Part shown: one piece after another, positions 25,163-34,064 of the stretch
How the letters are laid out: the number at the start of each line of letters is the position of its first letter
How positions within the stretch are numbered: position 1 is the first letter of the stretch
Assembly: GCA_947085405.1 (NCBI GenBank)
Contig: CAMTWO010000023.1
Location: 62,001-126,000, forward strand
Length of the DNA: 64,000 nucleotides
Source: JASEGV01 sp947085405
GTDB lineage: Bacteria; Bacteroidota; Ignavibacteria; UBA10030; BY39
Direction: 5' to 3'
Notes under the pieces: model-generated
Database searches by the model: none
The model's input: the letters and a program-made list of their open reading frames with translations, nothing else
Told to the model about the DNA's origin: nothing
Translations under genes and position numbers: made by a program

Positions 25163-26299
25163 TTATGCTTTAATAAATCTTGAAATCCAGTGTTTGAAAA
25201 AAACATCATTAAAAAAATAATTTCCATTACTCCGTTCTACAATCCCCTTATTATGAAGACCTTTCATCGCTGTTTGAGTAGATGCGGCAGACCCAAGATC
25301 ATACCGTTGAATTCGTTCTTGAGAAAAGAGCCCCTCAGATTTTTCTTTAGCAAGCGCTAATAATGTTCTCCGTTGAATCAAGCTTAAAGAATCCCACATA
25401 CTTAAAAACATTGGTGCATGATTCCCAAGAATTAAATTTAAAGTACTATCAAGATCATGGCGTTCAATCTCTTTTTTTTCTCTATGTATTTCCCAAAGCT
25501 CGTGGCAGAAAAACTGGGCATTGTATGGAAAATCTTCAACAAAATCCAGAAGCGATGTAATTGTTTCATCAGAAATACGATATCCGGATTGGATAAATTT
25601 TTCTTTTAAGAAAGGTGCAAAATATTCTCTAGGAATCTTTTCCAACATTACAACCTTACCCATCTGATAAAAAGCGCGATTTTGCTGCTGCACCATATCA
25701 AGGAGAAGTTCTCTCTTGCTGCCTGCAAATACGTAACTCACATTAGAATGCAACTGTATAACTGCACGCAGTTCTTTTTCCATCGATAAACCCCCGAGAT
25801 TCGATATTTCTTGAAACTCGTCTATTACAACTACAACTCTTTTTTTTCGTTTCTTTGCGATTCTTTCCGGCAAATCAAAGATATCTCGCAACTGCCTCTG
25901 AACATCGGGTGTTCCTACTCCGATATCGAAAGAGAACGAAGGACCTTCCGGAGATTCGAGAATTATTTTTGGACGAAGCGATGGTATTATTTCTTTGATG
26001 AGATTCACCATTTCATTTACCTTTGAGCGGCCTGAAGAGGCAAGTACCGTTGCATACATATCAATAAAAGATTTTAACGAGGGTGTTTTGTATAAATCGA
26101 TGTAAGCTGTAAGAAATCCTTTTTTCTTCAACTTTTCAAGAACATTTATGAGAAGAGAACTTTTTCCATATCTTCGCGGTGACACAAGAAATATTCTTGC
26201 CGAACCTTGAAGATCCGAAACCAACGACACAAGTTCTTTTTGCCGATCGGCAAAATCTTCACCTGTTACAATTTCTCCGTATCGAAATGGATTATTCAT
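25163..26299 (-). CDS. AAA ATPase of the archaeal ATPase (ATPase_2) type
   Basis: This 378-residue protein has an N-terminal NPFRYGEIVTGEDFADRQKEL, typical of ATPase_2 proteins. Walker A is SPRRYGKSSLL (near residues 39-49), Walker B VVVIDEFQEI (near 160), and a sensor region VSYVFAGSKREL follows. The C-terminal third contains a winged-helix-like segment (RRTLLALAKEKSEGL to GIVERSNGNYFFND). Such STAND-like ATPases are common in mobile and defence contexts and their substrates are unknown. It separates the YgeY- and PLP-enzyme genes and has no obvious metabolic role there. Confidence 0.85.
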   Translation of the reverse strand: MNNPFRYGEIVTGEDFADRQKELVSLVSDLQGSARIFLVSPRRYGKSSLLINVLEKLKKKGFLTAYIDLYKTPSLKSFIDMYATVLASSGRSKVNEMVNLIKEIIPSLRPKIILESPEGPSFSFDIGVGTPDVQRQLRDIFDLPERIAKKRKKRVVVVIDEFQEISNLGGLSMEKELRAVIQLHSNVSYVFAGSKRELLLDMVQQQNRAFYQMGKVVMLEKIPREYFAPFLKEKFIQSGYRISDETITSLLDFVEDFPYNAQFFCHELWEIHREKKEIERHDLDSTLNLILGNHAPMFLSMWDSLSLIQRRTLLALAKEKSEGLFSQERIQRYDLGSAASTQTAMKGLHNKGIVERSNGNYFFNDVFFKHWISRFIKA

Positions 26300-26371
26300 T
26301 TTTCAATTATTTAAAAATAGATTATTGCTTTTTGCATAATATAGCTGCAGTTTCCATTAAAAACAATATAT

Positions 26372-27823
26372 TTACTTGATTGAGCTATTAAATCTTTCAA
26401 TCAATTGATCAAAATACTCAACCTCATCCTCAAATAAACTTCTCCAGTATTCGGGATTCCATTGGGCATTAATCTCTTCATAAGTTTTACCTTGCTGTTC
26501 AACCCAAGTGTAGTATTTTAAATTATGGATTGCTTTTCGTTCATAGTAGGTCAACTCTTTGAAGTAGTCAATACTCTGATGAGCTACTGGACCAGCAAAA
26601 TCTTTTATTGCTTCATTAGTGGAGTAGTTACCTTTTTCATTTTGTAACTCAACTAATCGCGACCCGTACATATCAGCCGAGTCCGTGAAGATTGTAAATA
26701 TCACGTCGTTCTCGTTAAGCTCAAAATATTTTGCCGTTTTAATCCCAGCCAGCATGTTCGCTATGCTTGAAATTCCCATCAGTGAAAGTTTTTCAACATC
26801 GCTTTGAGATACACCCAAATCGGTTAGATATTTTTTACCCTCTTCTTCATTGAATAATCTTAAAATCCTCATGCAATCTTCATCATCAATGGCTGCAACG
26901 GCGTCCGTATTGCGAACATTGTGAACCCACGGTACGTGCTTATCGCCAATACCCTCGATGCGATGTCCCCCAAAGCCGTTCATTAGAAGCGTAGGACATT
27001 GGAGCGCTTCATTTGCAATAACTTTTAAGTGCGGGAATTTTTTCTTGAGATAATCGCCCGATGCAATCGTTCCGGCAGATCCGGTTGCAGAAATAAAAGC
27101 CGCAGCGTTTATATTTTTTTGATTGATTCCGTTAAATACTTCTTCCAATGCTGGACCAGTAACGTTGTAGTGCCAAATAGGATTACCGAATTCTTCAAAC
27201 TGATTAAAGATTACATTATTCGGATCTTTCTTTAACTCCCAACATTTATCGTAAATTTCTTTCACATTCGATTCACATCCGTGTGTTGCAATTACTTCAG
27301 CCCCGATTTCCTTCAACCAGTCAAAACGTTCTTTCGACATCTCTTCGGGCAAAATTGCGATAGGGGTGCAATCTAACAAAACCGAGTTGAAAGCTCCACC
27401 ACGACAGTAGTTTCCGGTCGAGGGCCAAACAGCTTTATGTTTTTCAGGGTTGAACTCACCGCTCACTAATCTTGGCACCAAACAACCGAACGCCGCACCG
27501 ACTTTATGCGCACCAGTTGGAAAATATTTTCCTACGAGTCCGATGATACGGGCTTTAACTCCCGTAATTTCTTTCGGAATTTCAAGATAGTTCACTCCAC
27601 CGTACAATCCGGTTTTGATATCGTTTTTCCAAGTGATGCGGAAGAGATTCAGCGGATTAACATCCCATAAACCGACTTTCGGAAGTTGTGATTTAATTTT
27701 ATCCGGGATTGTTTCCGGATTTCTCATTTGTTTAAATGTTGGAATAACGATGCCGCGGTCGCGACAACGAGCGGCGGTCTTTTTTACTACTTCAGAGTTT
27801 ATTTGTTTGATTATCTTTGACAT
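26372..27823 (-). CDS. PLP-dependent fold-type II lyase in the ygeX position
   Basis: This 483-residue enzyme belongs to the tryptophan synthase beta/cysteine synthase superfamily. The PLP lysine is probably K107 in PTGAHKVGAAFG. The phosphate-binding stretch is STGNYCRGGAF, with a later SATGSAGTIASGDYL. It is clearly longer than a standard 2,3-diaminopropionate ammonia-lyase (about 400 residues). In the E. coli cluster YgeX releases ammonia from diaminopropionate to give pyruvate. This protein occupies the same slot beside the YgeY- and YgeW-like genes, so an equivalent lyase role is plausible but not proven. It starts 10 bp after the DUF1016 gene. Confidence 0.8.
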   Translation of the reverse strand: MSKIIKQINSEVVKKTAARCRDRGIVIPTFKQMRNPETIPDKIKSQLPKVGLWDVNPLNLFRITWKNDIKTGLYGGVNYLEIPKEITGVKARIIGLVGKYFPTGAHKVGAAFGCLVPRLVSGEFNPEKHKAVWPSTGNYCRGGAFNSVLLDCTPIAILPEEMSKERFDWLKEIGAEVIATHGCESNVKEIYDKCWELKKDPNNVIFNQFEEFGNPIWHYNVTGPALEEVFNGINQKNINAAAFISATGSAGTIASGDYLKKKFPHLKVIANEALQCPTLLMNGFGGHRIEGIGDKHVPWVHNVRNTDAVAAIDDEDCMRILRLFNEEEGKKYLTDLGVSQSDVEKLSLMGISSIANMLAGIKTAKYFELNENDVIFTIFTDSADMYGSRLVELQNEKGNYSTNEAIKDFAGPVAHQSIDYFKELTYYERKAIHNLKYYTWVEQQGKTYEEINAQWNPEYWRSLFEDEVEYFDQLIERFNSSIK

Positions 27824-27833
27824 TTATTCAATC

Positions 27834-28982
27834 CTATTTTCGTTTAGTATCTTTCTTATTCTTTAGAGAAGATTTGGTAAGTTCAGTTTTAAGCTCTTCA
27901 ATTGTTGGGAGCATCCCTTTTAGATTTTTGGGTAGTGATGCTGTCATTCGATATGCTGCTACGCCAATGGGTTTGCTCGTATTTCGCAACGCATATTCAA
28001 CAACCAATTTATTTTTCGATTTACAAAGAATGATGCCGATGCTCGGGTGATCGCCAGGCTGGCAAAGTATATCATCAACAGCGGAAAGATAAAAGTTCAT
28101 CTTTCCCGCAAATTCCGGCTGGAACTCTGAAACCTTTAGGTCAATCACGACATAACAATGAAGGCGGGTATGGTAAAAAAGCAGATCAATGTAATAATCT
28201 TTTCCGCCGATTTCCATGTTATATTGCTGACCAACAAATGCGAACCCCACTCCAAGTTCAATTAAAAACTCCTTGAGATGTTCGACAAGAGATTTTTCGA
28301 GATCGCGCTCGCTCACTTTTTCACTGATGCTGAGAAAGTCAAAAGTGTATGGATCCTTTAATAGTTGTTGAGCAAGATCGGATTGTGTATCAGGTAATGT
28401 TTTGGAAAAATTTGTAACTGCTTTCCCTTGTCGTTTATAAAGACCACTCTCAATTTGATGAACAAGAACATTGCGGCTCCAGCCGTTTTGAATCGTTTGT
28501 TCGGCGTACCAAAGACGTTCGATGGAATCTTTGACCTTTTCAATCAAAACAACATTATGAAACCACGGGATTCCTGCCACGACTTGTGGCAGTTTTTTAC
28601 CGTCTAATTCTCGCGCAGGCTGCGCGAGAATTTGTGCTTGTTCAGTATATGCGAGATAAAATGAACGCATCCGCCAAATGTTACCAGAGGAAAATCCTTG
28701 CATATCCGGATACTCGTGATGGAGGTCAATGGCAAGTTTCTCTACGATAGCTTTTCCCCAACCCTCACGCTCTTGACGTTCCACAATCATTTTACCCATG
28801 TACCAGTACAGTTCGATAAGCTCACGGTTGACGGAGAGCGAAGCACGTACTCTTGCCTGTGCAATGCGTTCTTTGATGTTCGATAAAAATCGGGGATAAC
28901 CTGACGGAATATTTTTCATTTGTGCAGCAGATTGCTGCACAACTGCACTTTTCTTCGATATGGATTTTTTCTTAACCATCAT
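27834..28982 (-). CDS. DUF1016 (YhcG) family PDDEXK nuclease
   Basis: This 382-residue protein has an N-terminal DUF1016 helical domain (VNRELIELYWYMGKMIVERQ, FSSGNIWRMRSFYLAY). The C-terminal PDDEXK nuclease domain starts near LLKDPYTFDFL and has the catalytic pattern GKDYYIDLLFYH...YVVIDLKV. Residues 125-145 contain an extra stretch encoded by two adjacent perfect DNA hairpins (28574-28592 and 28608-28630), absent as far as I recall from typical YhcG proteins. Members are thought to act in DNA processing or defence. It sits between the SsnA-like and PLP-enzyme genes, same strand. Confidence 0.9.
   Translation of the reverse strand: MMVKKKSISKKSAVVQQSAAQMKNIPSGYPRFLSNIKERIAQARVRASLSVNRELIELYWYMGKMIVERQEREGWGKAIVEKLAIDLHHEYPDMQGFSSGNIWRMRSFYLAYTEQAQILAQPARELDGKKLPQVVAGIPWFHNVVLIEKVKDSIERLWYAEQTIQNGWSRNVLVHQIESGLYKRQGKAVTNFSKTLPDTQSDLAQQLLKDPYTFDFLSISEKVSERDLEKSLVEHLKEFLIELGVGFAFVGQQYNMEIGGKDYYIDLLFYHTRLHCYVVIDLKVSEFQPEFAGKMNFYLSAVDDILCQPGDHPSIGIILCKSKNKLVVEYALRNTSKPIGVAAYRMTASLPKNLKGMLPTIEELKTELTKSSLKNKKDTKRK
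28574..28630. repeat. Two adjacent perfect hairpins inside the DUF1016 coding sequence
   Basis: CTGCCAC-GACTT-GTGGCAG spans 28574-28592 and TTCTCGCGCA-GGC-TGCGCGAGAA spans 28608-28630. They lie 15 bp apart and remain in frame. The second has a 10-bp perfect stem and a 3-nt loop, the same design as hairpins elsewhere in the window. Confidence 0.85.
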
Positions 28983-29044
28983 TTTTTACTACAGATTTGC
29001 ACTGATTTTACACGAATACTTTGAGATTATCAGTCCTTAATCAT

Positions 29045-30370
29045 TTACATCCTTTCCCACAGCTTCGCCGCACACTCACGCGCACGGGCATTAATACGTT
29101 CTTCATCTATATCTATTTTTAATTGTCGGTTCTCCATAAGAACTTTTCCTCCGACAATCGTTGTATCAACTGTTGACTGTGAGATGCCGAAAGCTAAATG
29201 ACCAAGAAACGTTGTTTCATTGAACACCGTCGGTGGATAGTAATCAATGAGTACTACGTCAGCGGCATAACCTTCCTTCAACTCACCGACGAACGGTTTC
29301 CAGTATCTGTTGGCAATTCGTGCATTGTTAACAAGAAGCGTAGATAAAGCTTCCATAAAACCAACGCTCGGATTCCTTTTTGCCAAGTGCTGAACCCACA
29401 GAGCTGAGCGTACTTCCTCAAGCATATTGACCGTCATGGCATCTGTTCCAAGTCCGACCATAACACCTTTCTCATTCATCTTAATAATATCAGCAACACC
29501 GACCGCGTTGTTCATGTTTGATTGAGGATTATGTGCAACCGCTGTACCTGTTTCGGCTAATATCTCCATCTCGTTTTCGTTCACGTGAACACAATGAGCG
29601 GCAATAGTCTTTGGTCCAAGAATTCCGAACTTTTTAAACCTCTCAACAACACGCATCTTGTGCTTAGATTCGGAGTGTATCTGGTCTGAATTTGCTTCTG
29701 CCGTGTGAACATGAAAACCAACGCCCAAATCTTTTCCAAGGGTTGCGGCTTTTTCAAGAGTCGCATCTCCGACAGTGAATGAAGCATGAAGTCCGAACAA
29801 AGCTTTAAACTGGTTCTGTTCATCCTTATTACAACGAACTATGAAATCAGTGTTTTCCTTGATTCCTTCATCGGCAATTTTTTGTCCATCGCGATCCGAC
29901 ACTTCATAACACAAAGATGCACGGAGTCCAACTTCTTTTACTGCATCAGCAATCCTTCCCAATGACCCGAGTACTGCAAATGGACTTGCGTGGTGATCAA
30001 TCAATGTTGTAGTACCGTGTCTGACGGCATCTATTGCCGGTATCAACGTGCTATAATAGCAATCATCTAAAATTAATTGCTTATCAAGGCGCCACCAAAG
30101 ATTGTGGAGAACTTCGTTAAAATCCTTCGACGGTGCTGCTTTACCGTAACCACGCACCATTGTAGAATAAAAGTGCATGTGTGCATTTATGAATCCCGGC
30201 ATTACAACCTTGCCAGCCGCATCAATGACTTTATCATAAGTACCTGTAAAAGATTTTACAGGAGCGATTGATTTAATTAATCCATCCTCACATAGTACGG
30301 CATAATCGTAGAGTACACGGTTTTTTTCGCCGAGAGTAATTATTATTCCATTTTTAATAAGAAGTGTCAT
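29045..30370 (-). CDS. ssnA: SsnA-like putative aminohydrolase (copy 1)
   Basis: This 441-residue amidohydrolase-superfamily enzyme has the metal motif FINAHMHFYSTMVRG near residues 59-73, and TTTLIDHHASPFAVLGSLG. Further blocks are GLHASFTVGD, FHVHTAEANSD, AAHCVHVNENE and GLGTDAMTVNM, covering the remaining His and Asp ligands. This is the SsnA wording (TIGR-defined putative aminohydrolase). SsnA is part of anaerobic purine/urate clusters, where it is thought to open or deaminate a ring intermediate. It begins one base after the stop of the upstream Fe-S flavoprotein. A paralogue is encoded at 38419-39714. Confidence 0.9.
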   Translation of the reverse strand: MTLLIKNGIIITLGEKNRVLYDYAVLCEDGLIKSIAPVKSFTGTYDKVIDAAGKVVMPGFINAHMHFYSTMVRGYGKAAPSKDFNEVLHNLWWRLDKQLILDDCYYSTLIPAIDAVRHGTTTLIDHHASPFAVLGSLGRIADAVKEVGLRASLCYEVSDRDGQKIADEGIKENTDFIVRCNKDEQNQFKALFGLHASFTVGDATLEKAATLGKDLGVGFHVHTAEANSDQIHSESKHKMRVVERFKKFGILGPKTIAAHCVHVNENEMEILAETGTAVAHNPQSNMNNAVGVADIIKMNEKGVMVGLGTDAMTVNMLEEVRSALWVQHLAKRNPSVGFMEALSTLLVNNARIANRYWKPFVGELKEGYAADVVLIDYYPPTVFNETTFLGHLAFGISQSTVDTTIVGGKVLMENRQLKIDIDEERINARARECAAKLWERM

Positions 30371-30371
30371 A

Positions 30372-32882
30372 TTAAGCCTCGTTTAGTATTTGAAGTTCAT
30401 GCTTCGTCCGTTTACGCATATACAACGCACCTGAGAAACACTTTTGAACGCAGATTGAGCAGCCGATACAATGCATAGGATCGGTTACAGGTATTTTCTT
30501 CGAATCGAGTTCGATAGCAAAGTAAGGACAACGCGTACAATTACCGCAATGTTCACATAACTCCGCATTTACTGCAGAGATTTTTTTAACCGGGGTTAAT
30601 TCCATGAAACCTGTAACAGGATTGGGCAGCGCGCGATCAATGAGTTCATTGACTGATTTTATTCCCCTTTCCTGCATAAGATAACTTAAGCCGGAGTGAA
30701 GTTCATCAACAATACCGTAACCATATTTCATAACGATAGTACAAAATTGTACTGTTCTCGCTCCGAGCGCTAAAAAGTTTGCAGCCGACTTATAGTCCAT
30801 CGGACCGCCGTTCCCGGATACAGTTACACCTAATCGTGAAACGTTAGCAAGTGTTAAATTGGAAATTGGAATAACACCTTCACCGCTCATACCGACAACA
30901 ACACCTTCTTCCCATGTTTTTTTATCACCTTGTCTGAATGCAAGCGTCGGGAAAGTATTCGCAAGTGTAACACCGGCTTTTTTATTAGGATATTTAGAAA
31001 AAACTTCTTTGATGGCAGTTATTATCGGATAAATCGCTGTAACTGCAGCCGTTAATTTGAATAGCTTCGGAACTTCAGCATCGCCGACTTCCATTATCCA
31101 ATCTATTATCTTTGCGGTCAACTCAGCATCCTGAGATACGATATCTCCTTTTGTTCCATCTCCACCTTGTGGACATGAAAGACTGTACTCAATTCCCATA
31201 ACGCCTGCTGCCTCTAACTTTTTAGTATTAGATTGCCAGACTGCTTTATCAAGTTCGTCGTTTCCGGTTACCGGACCGCCTGTTGAAGCGATTGTTAAAC
31301 GATCAGGAAATTCCTTGACTAATTTCTTTACTTCGCGGCAAACACGTTCAAGCTGATGTCCCGAAACATTGTCGCAATTGGCATAAGTTGATTTCGAGAA
31401 AGCAAACATGTACTCCGAAGGGATGTGAATCGGAATGTTATCAAACGCGGTTTTCATTACGCCGCCAGCCCAGCCCGCTTCGTAAGCTTTCTTCATTTGC
31501 TCATAACCATCGGAAGGCGGTGCTGCAGAGAGTAAGAACGGTGATATAATTTCACGACCGAAGAATTCAGCTTTTATCGGAACGGGCAGCATAACACGCC
31601 CCGGCATAATTACACGGCTCTTGGTTTTTCCATCGAATTTAGTTACGTCCGGTTTATAGCGGCTTCCGGAAATAAACGCATCAATCTCCATTGCGGAATT
31701 TTTACCCGCCGCCACTGCTTCGACGACTGTAGTTGGACCGGTTACCATGTCGCCTGTATAAAACATTCGCGCATCATTTGTTTTTTTATTAGATGAACGC
31801 GCTCCGGCAGCAATAATCACGTAATCCACATTTGGAAGAACTTGTTCTGTTCCCTTCAAATCATTTATGTTTTTCGGATGGAACTTCTTACCACGAGGCA
31901 ACACAACTTTAATAGTTTTTAATCCGACGACGAGTTTACCTTTTTTTAAAATTTCAGTAACTTTCACTCTTCCTGATATAGCAATATTCAATTCCTGTGT
32001 TGCTTGACGTTCTTTTGCAGTCAGCGGCATCTCCGACCAGGTTTCGAGTGCAAACATCTCGACGTTTGAAGCGCCGTGAGCGAGAGCTTCCTCGGCGCAA
32101 TCAAGTGCAACCGCTCCACCGCCAATTATTGCAACACGCTTTCCCTTCACCGAATATCGGTTAGCGTTACTGAGATACTTCATCCAGTCGATTGCTGATT
32201 CACTGCCAATCATCGGAGGAATGAATACTTCATCTAAACCTGTTGCGTTGAGAACGGCATCATACCCCTTCATAACTGCGGGTAATTTTTTAATATCTTT
32301 GAAAGAAATTTTTCCTAAAGTTAAAAAGAAATCTATGTCGGTATTCAAAACATCTGGTGATAGTCTTGAATTCGGAATTAGATTACACATCCCGCCCGGT
32401 GTTTTAGACTTATCAAATATATCTATAGTATATCCCTTTTGAGCAAGCACTGCTGCTGCACCGATTCCTGCCGGTCCACCACCGAGAATTGCGACCTTCT
32501 TACCATTAAGAGGAAATTTCTCAAACTCAGGCATTACCTCTTGTTGTTTTGCTTTTTCGATAATCGTTGCTTGAACTGCCGGTATGTTTACCGCTGAATC
32601 GAAAGTCCGGTGGACGCACGCTTTCATGCAATGAGTATCCGGACAGACTGCACCACAAACTCCGCCAAGAGGATTGCTTCCCATTATGAGTGCGGCAGAT
32701 CGCCGGTAATCAGCGCGACTGCCTACTTTCACAGCCATAATAAAATCCGCCGGTGAACAATCTACAGGGCATGCTTCTTTACAAGGTTTCTCTGCGCAAT
32801 ATTCACACTTCTCGATCTCGGCACGAAGCTGTGCGTCGGTAAGAAATGCGGTTACATAGTTTGATTTATTAATTTTACTCAT
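30372..32882 (-). CDS. PreT-PreA-type fused Fe-S flavoprotein (dihydropyrimidine dehydrogenase-like)
   Basis: This 836-residue fusion has an N-terminal Fe-S domain with two cysteine clusters (CEYCAEKPCKEACPVDC, CGAVCPDTHCMKACVH), then an FAD domain (AILGGGPAGIGAAA) and an NAD(P) domain (AIIGGGAVALDCAEEA) to about residue 420. A dihydroorotate-dehydrogenase-like FMN barrel follows (about 440-770: SLSCPQGGDGTKGD, VSGNGGPMDYKSAANF), and then a two-cluster ferredoxin tail (CEHCGNCTRCP, CIGCSICVQKC). The order matches eukaryotic dihydropyrimidine dehydrogenase and bacterial PreT+PreA. The FMN-domain cysteine of mammalian DPD aligns with Val in DIVSQDAEL. It lies where ygfK would be in other purine clusters, so it may reduce a purine-derived ring or shuttle electrons. 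Confidence 0.88.
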   Translation of the reverse strand: MSKINKSNYVTAFLTDAQLRAEIEKCEYCAEKPCKEACPVDCSPADFIMAVKVGSRADYRRSAALIMGSNPLGGVCGAVCPDTHCMKACVHRTFDSAVNIPAVQATIIEKAKQQEVMPEFEKFPLNGKKVAILGGGPAGIGAAAVLAQKGYTIDIFDKSKTPGGMCNLIPNSRLSPDVLNTDIDFFLTLGKISFKDIKKLPAVMKGYDAVLNATGLDEVFIPPMIGSESAIDWMKYLSNANRYSVKGKRVAIIGGGAVALDCAEEALAHGASNVEMFALETWSEMPLTAKERQATQELNIAISGRVKVTEILKKGKLVVGLKTIKVVLPRGKKFHPKNINDLKGTEQVLPNVDYVIIAAGARSSNKKTNDARMFYTGDMVTGPTTVVEAVAAGKNSAMEIDAFISGSRYKPDVTKFDGKTKSRVIMPGRVMLPVPIKAEFFGREIISPFLLSAAPPSDGYEQMKKAYEAGWAGGVMKTAFDNIPIHIPSEYMFAFSKSTYANCDNVSGHQLERVCREVKKLVKEFPDRLTIASTGGPVTGNDELDKAVWQSNTKKLEAAGVMGIEYSLSCPQGGDGTKGDIVSQDAELTAKIIDWIMEVGDAEVPKLFKLTAAVTAIYPIITAIKEVFSKYPNKKAGVTLANTFPTLAFRQGDKKTWEEGVVVGMSGEGVIPISNLTLANVSRLGVTVSGNGGPMDYKSAANFLALGARTVQFCTIVMKYGYGIVDELHSGLSYLMQERGIKSVNELIDRALPNPVTGFMELTPVKKISAVNAELCEHCGNCTRCPYFAIELDSKKIPVTDPMHCIGCSICVQKCFSGALYMRKRTKHELQILNEA

Positions 32883-32963
32883 GACTTATCCTATTGATAA
32901 ATTATTAAAATTTGATAACTCAGTGTGAAAAACATCACGACGTGAACATCAGTTGATAGTTAT

Positions 32964-33425
32964 TTATTTTTGTACTTCTTTAATTGCATCAACAATTTGG
33001 ACGTAACCGGTGCAGCGACATAGATTTCCTGAGATTGCAGTTCGTATTTCTTCTTCTGTCGGATTAGGATTTTTATCGACTAATTGTTTGGCACTCATTA
33101 ACATCCCCGGGGTGCAGTATCCGCAATGAACGGCATCGTGCTTCATGAATGATTTTTGTAAAGGATGGAGTTCGCCACTCTCAGCTAATCCTTCGACGGT
33201 CAATACTTCTTTCCCATCAATTTGTGGGGCAAGGACGAGACAGGAATTGACTGCCTCACCATTGATAAGAACGGTACAAGCGCCGCACTCGCCAACTTCA
33301 CAGCCACGCTTAGTTCCTGTTAAACCAAGTTCATTTCGAAGTAAATCGAGCAAAGTTTGATTGGCTTTTATAGTGAGTTTGTAAGGTTTGTTATTTATTG
33401 TTGCGGTTATTAAAACTTTTTTCAT
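32964..33425 (-). CDS. Xanthine dehydrogenase-type [2Fe-2S] subunit (set 1)
   Basis: This 153-residue small subunit has an N-terminal plant-type ferredoxin domain (RGCEVGECGACTVLINGEAVNSC) and a C-terminal helical domain with the second cluster (HCGYCTPGM, NLCRCTGY). All eight cysteines are present. It would pass electrons from the molybdenum centre to FAD. It is separated from the other two set 1 subunit genes by an AbiE-type gene pair, yet the spacing is zero: it begins directly after the AbiEii-like stop (TAAATG). Confidence 0.95.
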   Translation of the reverse strand: MKKVLITATINNKPYKLTIKANQTLLDLLRNELGLTGTKRGCEVGECGACTVLINGEAVNSCLVLAPQIDGKEVLTVEGLAESGELHPLQKSFMKHDAVHCGYCTPGMLMSAKQLVDKNPNPTEEEIRTAISGNLCRCTGYVQIVDAIKEVQK

Positions 33426-34064
33426 TTAAATATTATTTAGTTGCTTGATATTCTGAATAGTAATTGTAGTAAGATATTTTTTAATATCAATAAAAGAAAT
33501 TGTACACCCTTCACAGAAATTTATAGGTGCTTGTTCAACATCGTCGAAAAAAACTAAACTTTTTAATATCAGATTTTGATCTAATTCAGGATATTTTTGT
33601 TTTGCTAAAATCAGTAAATCTTGAAGATTTATCTTCTGTAATATGAAATATAGATCGACATAATCTCTTAGGGCTGCCCGCCCCACAAGAGCAGTAAGTT
33701 TCATACACCCTATATCAGCTATTGAAGCGATTTTGAGCAACTCATCATAGACTAACGGTTGTATCAGGGAATAAGGATAATATAAGAAGGTTAATTTAAT
33801 CTCATTATCAACTAGTAAGCCCAATGTGTTTTTTTCTTTTTGAACAATTTTTAAGCTGGATTGTGGACATACCGTTTTTATATCACTAAACAATTTCTCA
33901 GTTTCGAATTCTTTTTCAGAAAAAAAATCAAAATCATAACTTAATCGATGACCTAAATGTAAGGCGAGTCCGGTACCACCTGCAAGATAAAATTGTTCGT
34001 TTAACGAACTAATTTTTAAAATAAACCTCCGTCTAGCATCATCTAATATTTGGTAATTAAGCAT
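33426..34064 (-). CDS. AbiEii/AbiGii-family nucleotidyltransferase toxin-like protein
   Basis: This 212-residue protein has the AbiEii signature: FYLAGGTGLALHLGHRLSYD followed by FDFFSEKEF, the GGT and DFD residues of a DNA polymerase beta-like nucleotidyltransferase. The C-terminal helical part includes GCMKLTALVGRAALRDYVDLYF. Characterised AbiEii proteins are toxins of abortive-infection systems that use GTP. It overlaps the upstream small gene by 8 bp and directly precedes the [2Fe-2S] subunit gene. Location inside a hydroxylase operon is unusual. Confidence 0.88.
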   Translation of the reverse strand: MLNYQILDDARRRFILKISSLNEQFYLAGGTGLALHLGHRLSYDFDFFSEKEFETEKLFSDIKTVCPQSSLKIVQKEKNTLGLLVDNEIKLTFLYYPYSLIQPLVYDELLKIASIADIGCMKLTALVGRAALRDYVDLYFILQKINLQDLLILAKQKYPELDQNLILKSLVFFDDVEQAPINFCEGCTISFIDIKKYLTTITIQNIKQLNNI

